This document shows positions 42,516 to 50,519 of a stretch of 50,519 nt of DNA, piece after piece. The stretch lies in contig JAFZUS010000140.1 in assembly GCA_017618275.1 (NCBI GenBank), positions 1-50,519 of the forward strand, read 5' to 3'. This DNA comes from Prevotella sp. (GTDB lineage: Bacteria > Bacteroidota > Bacteroidia > Bacteroidales > Bacteroidaceae). Every line of letters starts with the position of its first letter. The stretch's first letter is position 1. A program made the position numbers and the translations under genes. Below the pieces are notes generated by a model. The model saw only the letters and a list, made by a program, of their open reading frames with translations. It searched no databases and was not told the origin of the DNA.

Positions 42516-44105
42516 TTAAAACTTAAAGTCTGTCCAATCAAAATCAGCGTGGCTGATGGTTTTGGAGAGTGTATGTGCAAAGATGCCGAGGTGAACACCA
42601 CAGAAGCCACCGATGGTCTCGGTGCTTAGATAACGATAGTCCTGACGGGCAAGATGCGTATAGTGCTCGTTATCCGTTGAGTAATACAGATGATAGAACT
42701 GTGGATCGGCTGTGATGCGCAGATAGACGATATCGGTTGTGAGCGGAATCTCTTTTTCGATATGTTCTATCTCACCGATGCGGATTTTGGCCTGAATGTA
42801 GCGCTGTCCATCTCGCGCTACTACCTGCACATCGTAATGATTATGGTGGGCAGCGTAGGCCGTAATGCCTGCCACTCCACCATCTTTCAATCCAGACACA
42901 TCAACCTTGGTGGTAGCCGTGAAGTTCGGTTCCGATTGGCGATGTCCGATGAAGGTGGGATTGCCCACCTCGTCGAGTGTGACAGTAGAGGTTTTCATAC
43001 GGAGCCATCCCTGGCGGGCTGTCAGCGAATAGTTTTCCCGTTGCGGCATATTCAAGTGGCTCCAATAGAGCGACAGTTTGTTGGCATCGAATTCATCCTT
43101 TGATGGTTCCAAAGGCATCGGTACCTGTGGGAGCGTCTGGCATTGCATGTCGAGTTGCAGAGTGCCGTCGCCGTTTACTACAGGCCAACCTCCTTTCTCC
43201 CATACGACAGGAGCCAGGAACGTCTCGCGCCCCATCACGTGCTGAAGATAGCCGTGAGTGCGATAGCCGAGGCAAATCATCCACCACGAACCATCAGGAG
43301 CCTGTACCAGATCAGCATGTCCCAAACCTTGGATGTTACTGTTCTGCATCTTCATGCTGAAATGCGAGAGGATGGGATTGGCAGGATTCGATTCGTAGGG
43401 ACCAAACAGACTCTTGCTGCGCAGGATGTTTACGTGGTGTCCGTGCTCCGTGCCGCCCTCTGCCAGCATCAAATAAAAAAAGCCATCCTTCTTATAGATA
43501 TGCGGTCCTTCGGGATAGCGTCCACCAAGACCTGTGCCCAGATGATGTATCTCACCGAGTTGTTTGCCTGTCTTCACGTCTATCTCGCAGATCTTGATAT
43601 CGCCCTCTTTCCAAAGGAAATAGCACTTACCGTCGTCGAAGAACAGCGTCGGGTCGCAACTGCCCACACAGAAGTCGATGTAGATGGGGTCAGACCATTC
43701 TCCATTAGGATTGTCCGTATAGACATAAAAATGTTTGCGCGAGGGATAGACCGTCGTCACCATATAGAACCGGCCTTCATGGTAGCGGATGGTGGGGGCA
43801 TAGATACCGCTTTGTTCGTGCATGTTCTCTATCCTGACCTGCGAGTCGCGGGTAAGACAGGCACCCACCTGTTCCCAATGAATCAGGTCCTTGCTGTGGA
43901 ACACGGGTACACCAGGATAGTACTGGAAGGTGCTATTCACCAAATAGAAATCATCGCCAGCACGACAGACGGAAGGATCGGCATGAAAGCCGGGCAATAC
44001 CGGATTACGGAATCCCTGTGCCCATCCGCAGAGCGCCAACGCTATAAATGTTATGATTAGGGTTAGTTTCTGACCGATGGCCTTTTTGGGCGATTGGTGA
44101 TTCAT
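42516..44105 (-). CDS. GH43 glycosidase (beta-xylosidase / arabinofuranosidase)
   Basis: 529 residues with a signal peptide (ending ALCGWAQ). The five-bladed propeller carries the GH43 triad: base D43 (GFHADPSV), D151 (GSCDPTLFF) and acid E199 (RYPEGPHIYK). The C-terminal ~200 residues form the beta-sandwich typical of GH43 xylosidases (from PSKDEFDANKLSLYWSHLN). It acts on plant xylan or arabinan side chains, outside the cytoplasm. It is 15 bases downstream of the M28 peptidase gene on the same strand, so the two form an operon. The exact substrate cannot be fixed from sequence. Confidence 0.94.
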   Translation of the reverse strand: MNHQSPKKAIGQKLTLIITFIALALCGWAQGFRNPVLPGFHADPSVCRAGDDFYLVNSTFQYYPGVPVFHSKDLIHWEQVGACLTRDSQVRIENMHEQSGIYAPTIRYHEGRFYMVTTVYPSRKHFYVYTDNPNGEWSDPIYIDFCVGSCDPTLFFDDGKCYFLWKEGDIKICEIDVKTGKQLGEIHHLGTGLGGRYPEGPHIYKKDGFFYLMLAEGGTEHGHHVNILRSKSLFGPYESNPANPILSHFSMKMQNSNIQGLGHADLVQAPDGSWWMICLGYRTHGYLQHVMGRETFLAPVVWEKGGWPVVNGDGTLQLDMQCQTLPQVPMPLEPSKDEFDANKLSLYWSHLNMPQRENYSLTARQGWLRMKTSTVTLDEVGNPTFIGHRQSEPNFTATTKVDVSGLKDGGVAGITAYAAHHNHYDVQVVARDGQRYIQAKIRIGEIEHIEKEIPLTTDIVYLRITADPQFYHLYYSTDNEHYTHLARQDYRYLSTETIGGFCGVHLGIFAHTLSKTISHADFDWTDFKF

Positions 44106-44120
44106 TTTTACTATTGTTTT

Positions 44121-45419
44121 TTAGTACTTGTCTATGAAATCCGTCACCAGATGGAATACTGGCTCATAACTGTCGAAGACAGCGTGCTGCCAGTTGTCAT
44201 AAATGGTGTGGTAATAAGGGAAGGCTGTACCTTCTTGATTCTCGAGGAAGATGCAAGGGACATGGCGCTTTGCAAAGGGATAGTGGTCGCTGTTGGCTGC
44301 CAGTTCACCACGGTTCAGTGCCTTGAAATACTGCTTCTCGCTATTTGTCTGCTCAAAGATCTGATAGCCTCGCATACCCTCGTCGCTAACCTCACAATAC
44401 TGTACAGGATTATCGTCACCAATCATGTCGATATTAAAGAGGTATTTGATCTGCTCCAAGGGTACTATGGGATTATTCGCAAAGAACTCAGACCCGCGGA
44501 GGTTGGCATCTTCACCTGAGAACGACAGGAAATACATGTCGTATGGAGGACGATGTTTGGCATAATAGGCCGCTAATGTGACGATGGCAGCCGTACCTGA
44601 GGCATTGTCGTTGGCACCTGCATAATAGACCTTCTTGCCCAGATTGCCCAAGTGGTCATAATGGACCGTAAAGACGTAGCAACTGTCGTGGCGCTCGCCT
44701 GAGACCTTGGCAATCACGTTGAACAGTTCGTAGCCCTTCAGGAACTTATTGTCGACGTTCAGACGGACGCTCTTCACCCCTTTGATGGCCTCTGGTGTTA
44801 CCCAGATGATGGGTTTATCCACCACCTTCTCGCCGTATGCCTTATAAAATTTAATTGGAGAAGTCCAAGTCTGTAGCAGACCGGCATTGGTGCACTCTCC
44901 GACCTTTTGCAGGCGGGAGAACTCTTTTTTATGCTTGTAGGAGAACCAGAAATCGCAGCATACTAAGGCATTGGCGTATTCAGGTTTCTGAAGGTCGGCA
45001 AACATCTGGTCGGCATTGAAGTTCAGAGTATCCACATGATACACAGGGAATTCACCGTGAACACCGGGTGAATACTCGCGCATGGAGAAATCCACACCCG
45101 CCTGCAGTTTTTTGCCATCGGCCCACATATCCATCTTTCCACAGAAGGTATTGATGTCGATGGTGAACGGCTGAAGGATCACCTCGTCCACACCTGCCTT
45201 CACATATTCCTTCTGAAGGAACTTTCCTGCCTTATTTGCTCCGTTTTTGGCAAAGCCGCGTCCCTGATACTTGGCTGAACTAAGTTCTTTGACTATATGT
45301 TTGTAATGTGCTATGTCTTGCGCTTGTAGTTGCATTGCTGGACTGACCAGCAACAATACAAATAACAAAATCGCTCCCGTAATCAGGGCCACTCTGTCCT
45401 TTATTCCGTAATCAACCAT
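44121..45419 (-). CDS. Secreted M28-family zinc aminopeptidase
   Basis: 432 residues from the ATG at 45419; an N-terminal hydrophobic segment (ITGAILLFVLLLVSPAMQ) serves as signal or anchor. The M28 metal ligands are visible: H in VHYDHLG, bridging D in AGANDNASGTA, catalytic/ligand Glu in FSGEDANLRGSEFF, D in NIDMIGDD, and a C-terminal H in YYHTIYDN. A PA-like insert (about 100-200) lies before the catalytic part, as in many M28 proteins. Predicted to release N-terminal residues from peptides outside the cytoplasm. It shares its transcript with the GH43 gene. Confidence 0.93.
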   Translation of the reverse strand: MVDYGIKDRVALITGAILLFVLLLVSPAMQLQAQDIAHYKHIVKELSSAKYQGRGFAKNGANKAGKFLQKEYVKAGVDEVILQPFTIDINTFCGKMDMWADGKKLQAGVDFSMREYSPGVHGEFPVYHVDTLNFNADQMFADLQKPEYANALVCCDFWFSYKHKKEFSRLQKVGECTNAGLLQTWTSPIKFYKAYGEKVVDKPIIWVTPEAIKGVKSVRLNVDNKFLKGYELFNVIAKVSGERHDSCYVFTVHYDHLGNLGKKVYYAGANDNASGTAAIVTLAAYYAKHRPPYDMYFLSFSGEDANLRGSEFFANNPIVPLEQIKYLFNIDMIGDDNPVQYCEVSDEGMRGYQIFEQTNSEKQYFKALNRGELAANSDHYPFAKRHVPCIFLENQEGTAFPYYHTIYDNWQHAVFDSYEPVFHLVTDFIDKY

Positions 45420-45462
45420 GTCTCTAATCAAACAAATACATAAATACACTTAAATTTATCGG

Positions 45463-45500
45463 CAAAGATAGTGATTCTCTGGGAATTTTCGCTATATTTG
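45463..45500. promoter_or_regulatory. Divergent promoters for the M28-GH43 operon and the lipoprotein at 45569
   Basis: The minus-strand -7 box TATCTTTG reads at 45470-45463 and a plus-strand TATATTTG is at 45493-45500. The two boxes are 22 bases apart back to back, so polymerase binding at one should compete with the other. Confidence 0.75.
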
Positions 45501-45568
45501 CACCAAAAATTAACAATAGTTGATTCTCGTCACGACATCCGTGAATAATAAACTATAATCCAATCGTT

Positions 45569-46660
45569 ATGAGAAAAAGCATTTTGATGATTTCCGCTTT
45601 GCTGATGCTTCTGGCATGCGGAGGACAAACTAAGAATGAGGCTTCGGATGCCGATAGTACACAGGTGTTTGAAGTGCCCGACACGCTGAACACAGTGGAG
45701 GCCGTCGTTAAACAGGTGAATGCCGTCTATGATTACTGGAATGAGTTGAGGGAGAATTATGACGAGAAGAAACCTACTGTCGACGAGCGTTTCGGTACTA
45801 AGGAGTGGCAGCAGGTACGTGAGGATGCATGGGCTGCCGACAGAGACTGCGAATGCGGAGGCTTCTTTGACTTTGGCGACGAAGGTCCGTTGGATCCTTG
45901 GACTTACGACTGTTATGAAGGTTATGTGAGTGCCAACGATATTGAAGCGAAGATTCTGCCCAACGGTATGGCGGAGGTGAAGTTCCTGGTGAAGGATGCC
46001 GTCACCCCCAAAGGTGTCCCCATGCGCTGGCAGATGCGGGTAGAGGATGGTGAGTGGCGTGTGGCTAACATCATCTTCGAGAAAGATGGCGGTATCGACC
46101 TCTTGGAGAGTCTCAGAAACTATGGCTGGGAGTTCAAGACCGATAAGCAGTTCGATATATCCAAGTGGTATGCCGAACTGGTGGAGTTGGCCGAACCCTT
46201 GTTCGCTGGCTACGATCCCGTTGAATTCCACGAATATGCCCTCATCGATGTTGACCGCGACGGCAAAGCGGAGTTGTATATGCGTAATGCCGATCACTAT
46301 GAGGCTATCTTTACGCTTGATGACAAAGATCCTCATGTCCTCATTGATGCCGACTTTCATCGTTCTATCTCCTTCTTCAAGAATGCCATCCAGTCGAGCG
46401 GAAGTTGTGGAACCTGTTGCAACATGATTGAGGTAGCCGTATTGAAGGACAGCAAGTTAGCATATACCCTCAACAACATGGAACAGTATGACATGGCGGG
46501 AAACCTGTCTGAGAACAATTGGTCGAAGGATGACAAGGACATCCCGACAGAGGAAGGAGAGAAACTGTACAAGAGCCTTGGCGATCCCATAGATCTTTAT
46601 ATCAACTGGCACGGTATCAATATCGAGCATAACCTCAATCTCACTGAATATGCAGAATAA
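45569..46660 (+). CDS. Lipoprotein, DUF3828-like, with shared C-terminal tail
   Basis: 363 residues with lipobox LLMLLACGG. An acidic linker precedes the domain (about 45-190) with CGGFFDFGDEGPLDPW and WQMRVEDGEWRVANIIFEKD, as in DUF3828/NTF2-like lipoproteins. A second part (about 215-350) contains EYALIDVDRDGKAELYMRN, a calcium-loop-like FG-GAP/VCBS-style segment often found in gut bacterial lipoproteins. It ends NLTEYAE, almost the ending (NLSDYAE) of the lipoprotein at 48491. Function unknown. Confidence 0.78.
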   Translation: MRKSILMISALLMLLACGGQTKNEASDADSTQVFEVPDTLNTVEAVVKQVNAVYDYWNELRENYDEKKPTVDERFGTKEWQQVREDAWAADRDCECGGFFDFGDEGPLDPWTYDCYEGYVSANDIEAKILPNGMAEVKFLVKDAVTPKGVPMRWQMRVEDGEWRVANIIFEKDGGIDLLESLRNYGWEFKTDKQFDISKWYAELVELAEPLFAGYDPVEFHEYALIDVDRDGKAELYMRNADHYEAIFTLDDKDPHVLIDADFHRSISFFKNAIQSSGSCGTCCNMIEVAVLKDSKLAYTLNNMEQYDMAGNLSENNWSKDDKDIPTEEGEKLYKSLGDPIDLYINWHGINIEHNLNLTEYAE

Positions 46661-46663
46661 ATA
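46644..46663. repeat. Left copy of a 20-bp inverted repeat flanking the acyl-CoA synthetase gene
   Basis: CTGAATATGCAGAATAAATA here matches, inverted, 48507-48488 (18 of 20 bases). Both copies encode the last codons and stop of lipoprotein genes pointing at the synthetase gene. A minus-strand TATCTTTG at 46793-46786 and the palindrome GCAAATTTATTTGC (46773-46786) also lie in this spacer without an assigned gene. Confidence 0.7.
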
Positions 46664-46815
46664 GCACTACATACGGGCTTTCTGTTTCCATATTTCTTCT
46701 ATTGTGTTATCTGTTTGAACCAGATATTCCAAGGCCAAGGGGTGGTGCACTTATATCTTTATGTCAATTCTCGCAAATTTATTTGCAAAGATACACATTA
46801 TTCTCCGTTTTTTCG

Positions 46816-46823
46816 TATATTTG
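46816..46823 (+). promoter_or_regulatory. -7 box of the acyl-CoA synthetase gene
   Basis: TATATTTG at 46816-46823, 23 bases before the ATG at 46847. Confidence 0.75.
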
Positions 46824-46846
46824 CAGCCATATTTAACAAATGGAGT

Positions 46847-48487
46847 ATGGCCAAGGAACAATTAACGATAAAACATTATCTGAAAACATTGGAGGAAACC
46901 GTCTGCCAACAATGGAATCAGAAAGCACTCTGTGACTACGGGGGTGACTCATTTACGTATGCAGATGTGGCAAGGAGCATTGAAGTGTTTCGGGTTTTCC
47001 TAAACGAGGCAGGTATTACAAAGCGCAGCAAGATGGCTATCTGTGCACGGAACTGTGCCCGTTGGGCCATGACCTTCTGGGACATCAATGTCAACGAATG
47101 TGTGGCAGTTCCCCTCCTGGCCGATTTCCACCCCAATAGCATCTCCACCTTCACACATCACTCCGACAGCGTACTACTTTTCACCGACAAGGAAATCTGG
47201 GAAAAACTCAATCCCGGGCAGATGCCTAACCTCAGGGCTGCCATCGACGTGAAGGACCGACAGATGCTCTGGCATCGTGACGAGAAGGTGGCCGAAGCAT
47301 GGGAGAATCGCGAGAAAGCATTTGCACAGAAACATCCCACGGGTTTTTCGAAGGAACAGGTTTCCTATCCTTCGGACAATATGGACAAACTGGCCATCAT
47401 CAACTATACCTCTGGAACTACTGGCAATCCCAAAGGCGTCATGCTCACCTATGGTGCCATTTCTGATACCGACGCTTTCAGCAACAGCCATTTCCCCAAC
47501 CATCCTGGTGAGACCATCGTCTCCATGCTCCCCATGGCCCACATGTACGGACTGGCTATTGAGTTCATCCATCCCAATGTCGATGGTGTGACGGTCTATT
47601 TCCTTGGCAAGACCCCCTCGCCATCGACGCTGCTGAGAGCCATGCAGGAAGTAAAGCCTTATATGGTGGTCACGGTTCCGCTTGTGATGGAGAAGGTGTA
47701 TGCCAATTCCATCAAGCCTGCACTCGACAAGATGAAATGGCTGACAGCCATACCCCAAGCCCGAAAAGCGATTTACAAGATCGTCCGCAAGAAGGTGCTA
47801 TCAGCCTTTGGCGGTCAGGTGCGTGGTTTTATCATGGGTGGTGCTGCCCTGAAGCCCGAGGTGGAGGATTGCTTCACCAAGATACGTCTGCCTTATACCG
47901 TAGGCTATGGCATGACGGAAGCCTGCCCGCTGCTGGGTTGGGAATGGTGTACGGAGTTCGTGCCGGGTTCCTGCGGCAAACCTGTACACGACCTTCGTAT
48001 CAATTCCGACGATCCAAGGAACGTCCCAGGGGAAATACAGGTACGGGGCAACAACATTACCATCGGCTATTACAAGAATCCTGAAGCCAATGCTGCTGCG
48101 TTTACTGATGACGGATGGTTCCGCACAGGCGACTTGGGTCTGTTGGACGAAAATAACAACATCTTCATTCGAGGTCGCATCAAGTCGATGATTCTGAACT
48201 CTTCCGGTCAGAACATCTATCCCGAGGAACTGGAGGCCGTATTGTCTGGCTGCCCATACGTGAACGAATCGCTGGTCGTGGAGCGAAAGGGTAGGTTAGT
48301 GGCTCTGGTATATCCTGAGATCCCCGATGACCTGGACATGAACAGACGTTCCGAGATTCCTGAAATCATTCGCACCACAGCCAACAAGTCACTTCCTGTC
48401 TACAGTAAGATCAACGAAGTGGAATTTGTTGACGAGCCATTTGAAAAGACTCCGAAAATGAGTATCAAACGCTATTTGTATCGGTAA
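46847..48487 (+). CDS. AMP-forming acyl-CoA synthetase (long-chain fatty acid--CoA ligase)
   Basis: 546 residues from the ATG at 46847, chosen because the upstream extension runs through the promoter. The adenylation motifs are complete: YTSGTTGNPKGVML (P-loop, about 187-200), GYGMTEACPLLG (A5 motif), GWFRTGDLGLLDENNNIFI and GRIKSMILNSSGQNIYPEELE (hinge and C-terminal lid), and KTPKMSIKRYLY with the catalytic Lys near the end. It activates fatty acids with ATP and CoA in the cytoplasm. It is a single gene flanked by two inward-pointing lipoprotein genes with matching 3' ends. Confidence 0.94.
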   Translation: MAKEQLTIKHYLKTLEETVCQQWNQKALCDYGGDSFTYADVARSIEVFRVFLNEAGITKRSKMAICARNCARWAMTFWDINVNECVAVPLLADFHPNSISTFTHHSDSVLLFTDKEIWEKLNPGQMPNLRAAIDVKDRQMLWHRDEKVAEAWENREKAFAQKHPTGFSKEQVSYPSDNMDKLAIINYTSGTTGNPKGVMLTYGAISDTDAFSNSHFPNHPGETIVSMLPMAHMYGLAIEFIHPNVDGVTVYFLGKTPSPSTLLRAMQEVKPYMVVTVPLVMEKVYANSIKPALDKMKWLTAIPQARKAIYKIVRKKVLSAFGGQVRGFIMGGAALKPEVEDCFTKIRLPYTVGYGMTEACPLLGWEWCTEFVPGSCGKPVHDLRINSDDPRNVPGEIQVRGNNITIGYYKNPEANAAAFTDDGWFRTGDLGLLDENNNIFIRGRIKSMILNSSGQNIYPEELEAVLSGCPYVNESLVVERKGRLVALVYPEIPDDLDMNRRSEIPEIIRTTANKSLPVYSKINEVEFVDEPFEKTPKMSIKRYLYR

Positions 48488-48507
48488 TTTTTATTCTGCA
48501 TAGTCAG
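48488..48507. repeat. Right copy of the 20-bp inverted repeat flanking the synthetase gene
   Basis: Read on the minus strand as CTGACTATGCAGAATAAAAA, it differs from 46644-46663 at two bases and encodes the same DYAE-stop ending. Confidence 0.7.
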
Positions 48508-49453
48508 ATAAATTACGTTTTGCGTCATCACGATATTTGAAGTAGCCCTTACGTAGAGTGAGTGGGCCTACGTAATTCCTGCTGGCTATTGGATGTCTGA
48601 TACGGCAGTTGCCTCTCAAATCCCCATTCTTGTCCAAGTGAGCATCGAAATGGAACTCATGGTTGAGTTCCTGAGACTCCTCGTCGTAATCTAGTTCATC
48701 AACAGAAAGGTCGGTGCCATTGTAGGTGGCTGTGGCTTTGTCGAAACCATAGAGGCGATAGATGTTACACTCCGTGACCTCCAATCCTTTGCCGTTCATC
48801 TCCAGACGTAGCAGCAACTCAGGACCGTCATCGCCTACCCATCCCCAATAGCCGACGAGTGCCTTGGCTTTCTCACGGATTATCAAGCCCTGACGGATGG
48901 TTTCACGCAGGTATTTCTTGTCGTCATTGCCGTCTTTCGAGGGCGAGAAGTCATCGATATACCAATCGTCGCGCTCAAAGCGGAGGGCAATGGTGGTCTC
49001 TGTATCGCCGAAATTATGGATGATTAAATCCACAAGGGCTGTAGAATCTGTGATTTCATAGACTTTTGCCACCTTGTAACTCCAGTCGTCAGACCAGTCC
49101 TGTCCGCACACCCAGTAATCGTAGTCGTACAAAATATCGCCCGTCTCGTTACACAACTGGGTAGCCTCCTTCATCAGCGCATAGTAACGCTGTGAACAAT
49201 AGGCGCTGTCGCGGTTGAAGGGGTTGTGGATATAGTCCACCTCTTTCCCTTCGCTGTCATAGGTCGACTTACCAACACCTTTGTAAATGGTGTCGATGCG
49301 TTGGCGGATATAGGCCTCGGAATGTTTGTCTATCCCAGCATCTGCTACGGAGTCAGTTGACAGCGAGTCTGTGTCGCTGATGGCTTTTCCTGTCTTGTTG
49401 CCACAATTAAGCATCAAAGTAGCGGCGAGAATAAAAAACAGAATCTTCTTCAT
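48491..49453 (-). CDS. Lipoprotein, DUF3828-like
   Basis: 320 residues with lipobox TLMLNCGN. A Ser/Asp-rich linker (SDTDSLSTDSVADA) precedes the domain starting HSEAYIRQRIDTIYKGVG. The domain has CSQRYYALM, DYDYWVCGQDWSDDWSY and IALRFERDDWYIDDFSP, which follow the DUF3828 layout. A second C-terminal beta-rich part (about 200-310) is unassigned. It ends NLSDYAE, like the lipoprotein at 45569. A minus-strand TAACTTTG (49519-49512) is the probable promoter. Function unknown; exported and lipid-anchored. Confidence 0.8.
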   Translation of the reverse strand: MKKILFFILAATLMLNCGNKTGKAISDTDSLSTDSVADAGIDKHSEAYIRQRIDTIYKGVGKSTYDSEGKEVDYIHNPFNRDSAYCSQRYYALMKEATQLCNETGDILYDYDYWVCGQDWSDDWSYKVAKVYEITDSTALVDLIIHNFGDTETTIALRFERDDWYIDDFSPSKDGNDDKKYLRETIRQGLIIREKAKALVGYWGWVGDDGPELLLRLEMNGKGLEVTECNIYRLYGFDKATATYNGTDLSVDELDYDEESQELNHEFHFDAHLDKNGDLRGNCRIRHPIASRNYVGPLTLRKGYFKYRDDAKRNLSDYAE

Positions 49454-49633
49454 ATTGTCTGTAATCCTTATAGTTAATCTCTTGCATTGTCATATCTCCT
49501 TAATAATGTTGCAAAGTTAGGCATTTAGAACGAATTCTGAGGAATAATGCTTGTTTTTATGGCTGATTTTGAGAATAATTAAGGTATGTTTAGAATCTTG
49601 TTTCGGACTCCTTTTACGGCAGCGAAGCAGAAA

Positions 49634-50003
49634 TCAAGGAAGTCCGTCCGTAAATCGTCTTACACTACTAAAAGCATGAAGATAATTGCCCATGATTGTT
49701 TTGAGCGTGGCGAAGACTTTATCACCCGTACAATGGCTGGTGAAGAACTGAGTATTGGGATATTTGGTTTTCAGCCTTTGAGCCAAAGCCGCCAGTTCTA
49801 ATTCGCTCTCGAGCTTTGTCGAGCGAAAGCAGGCTCGGTCGAGGACCAACGCCCAATCGCTCTGCATTGCGGATGAAGACATCGCTTGCTCCTGTATCAA
49901 GCAAGATATGATACTTCTCTGTCTCTAACAGAATAGACAGCCCATGCTCCGTTTGTAGCAGGTCGTTGCAAGTGCGATTATCAGATAATACAGTCCACGT
50001 CAT
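49634..50003 (-). pseudogene. Decayed metallo-beta-lactamase-fold hydrolase (internal deletion)
   Basis: The start (MTWTVLSDNRTCNDLLQTEHG, TEKYHILLDTGASDVFIRNAERLG) matches the N-terminus of small MBL-fold hydrolases. The metal-binding HxHxDH region and the middle are missing. Homology resumes in another frame with AALAQRLKTKYPNTQFFTSHCTGD and ends near 49634. Between the two halves lies a family-A palindrome (49811-49836). Both the deletion and the frame change inactivate it. It started directly after msrA (the msrA stop is 2 bases before this ATG), so they were one operon. Confidence 0.8.
49811..49836. repeat. Palindromic element (family A) at the deletion junction
   Basis: GAGCTTTGTCGAGCGAAAGCAGGCTCG-like sequence; GAGCG..AGCAGGCTCG matches the pyrG copy, and CGAGC/GCTCG form the small second hairpin of the family. 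It sits exactly between the two surviving parts of the hydrolase gene. Confidence 0.75.
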
Positions 50004-50005
50004 AT

Positions 50006-50519
50006 TCAATACAACTTCCTCGCTGATTCGCTGCTTTTAGTTTTTCTTGCAAACTCGAATAGTGACTCTGGCAGATGGCAGTAGCCTGTAGGATTCTTGT
50101 CAAGGTAGTCCTGATGATACTCTTCTGCTGAATAGAAGTTCTGCAACGGAAATTTTTCGACAGCCAGAGGCTGCTGATACTTCTTTTGCTCTTCGGCATA
50201 CACTTTTTCGATGACAGGCAAATCCTCGGTATTGGTATAGTAGATGCCCGTGCGGTAACGGGTACCCTCGTCATGTCCCTGTTTGTTGAGACTTGTGGGG
50301 TCGATGGCCTTGAAGAACATCTGCAAAAGGAATTCGAGGCTCACTATATCAGGATTGTACTTCACATGTACCGTCTCCGCATAGCCCGTCGTGTCGGTAT
50401 AGACCTCCTTGTACGATGGATCTGCCGTATGACCGTTGGCAAATCCCACTTCTGTTTCCACTACGCCCTCTATCTGTTTGAAGTAGTGCTCAGTTCCCCA
50501 AAAACAGCCTCCGGCAAGA
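50006..50519 (-). CDS. msrA: Peptide-methionine (S)-S-oxide reductase MsrA, 5' end outside the window
   Basis: Repairs oxidised methionine. The frame stays open to the window edge and includes the active-site motif LAGGCFWGTEHYF, so the start lies only a little beyond. Further family motifs are ETEVGFANGHTADPSYKEVYTDTTGYAE, DPTSLNKQGHDEGTRYRTGIYY and FYSAEEYHQDYL. About 171 codons are seen, ending ESARKLY; there is no MsrB domain at the C-terminus. The decayed MBL hydrolase follows at once on the same strand. Confidence 0.95.
   Translation of the reverse strand, partial: LAGGCFWGTEHYFKQIEGVVETEVGFANGHTADPSYKEVYTDTTGYAETVHVKYNPDIVSLEFLLQMFFKAIDPTSLNKQGHDEGTRYRTGIYYTNTEDLPVIEKVYAEEQKKYQQPLAVEKFPLQNFYSAEEYHQDYLDKNPTGYCHLPESLFEFARKTKSSESARKLY

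Noticed and set aside
46715-46846. N-terminal extension of the acyl-CoA synthetase
   Set aside because: The extension is translated through the TATATTTG promoter box and AT-rich leader; the family N-terminus fits the ATG at 46847.
49441-49500. Upstream short frame with an AAGGAG sequence overlapping the lipoprotein signal peptide (minus strand)
   Set aside because: A 26-codon frame starting at an ATG near 49482 overlaps the lipoprotein start out of frame. Nothing beyond the AAGGAG supports it, and chance is likely in an AT-rich leader.

Overview
The window looks like the chromosome of a Prevotella-type member of the Bacteroidota (Prevotellaceae). Most genes are preceded by the Bacteroidota -7 box TAnnTTTG (usually TACCTTTG or TATCTTTG), often with TTG about 20 bases upstream, and few starts have a Shine-Dalgarno sequence. 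The gene content fits: SusC-free TonB receptor, GH29/GH2/GH43 glycosidases, DUF4491, a ResB-CcsA fusion and class-II lipoproteins. No tRNA, rRNA, transposase, phage or CRISPR array was found. Both window ends cut genes (an ammonium transporter at the left, msrA at the right).

Layout. 1-11.7 kb is a nitrogen block: a partial ammonium transporter plus a small porin, then a tight run amt - pyrG - purF-like - carA/half-carB fusion - asnB. Apart from the transporter, every gene of this run is a glutamine amidotransferase. 11.7-17.4 kb holds a Cys/His-rich membrane protein with a His-rich TonB receptor (probable metal uptake), cysK, a GNAT acetyltransferase, a degenerate alpha/beta hydrolase and a lipoprotein. 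17.6-27.9 kb is an iron/haem-flavoured region: a RIC/hemerythrin protein fused to a LuxR DNA-binding domain, divergent from a porin and an imelysin lipoprotein. It resumes after 3.5 kb with a di-haem DUF1111 lipoprotein and a protein faintly like part of ResB-CcsA. The interruption holds a nuclease-like orphan with a phased operator array, two probable small RNAs, and an AT-rich pair (UDG-like protein plus secreted protein).

28-34.3 kb: two SAM methyltransferases, a 29-codon membrane protein, a cobalamin riboswitch leading a flavodoxin-like gene and a LysR regulator, then cbiB-cobU-cobT. cobS is absent from the window. 34.3-46.7 kb: alpha-L-fucosidase, beta-galactosidase, a DUF418 membrane protein, a signal-peptide/ABC-2 permease remnant, the cytochrome c synthase ResB-CcsA, a zinc ribbon, an M28 peptidase - GH43 pair, and a lipoprotein. 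46.8-50.5 kb: acyl-CoA synthetase, another lipoprotein, a decayed metallo-hydrolase and msrA.

The most unusual theme is palindromic DNA inside coding sequence. One short family sits in the PyrG C-terminus, the porin N-terminus, a pseudogene junction and several 5' leaders. Two further ~70-base hairpins lie inside cobT and over the start codon of the gene at 27055. In each gene the reading frame stays open. Other leads are the CarA/half-CarB fusion in the amidotransferase operon, a set of operators spaced exactly 22 bp apart, and a hemerythrin-LuxR sensor facing an imelysin operon. All functions are inferred by reading the sequence; no database search was run.
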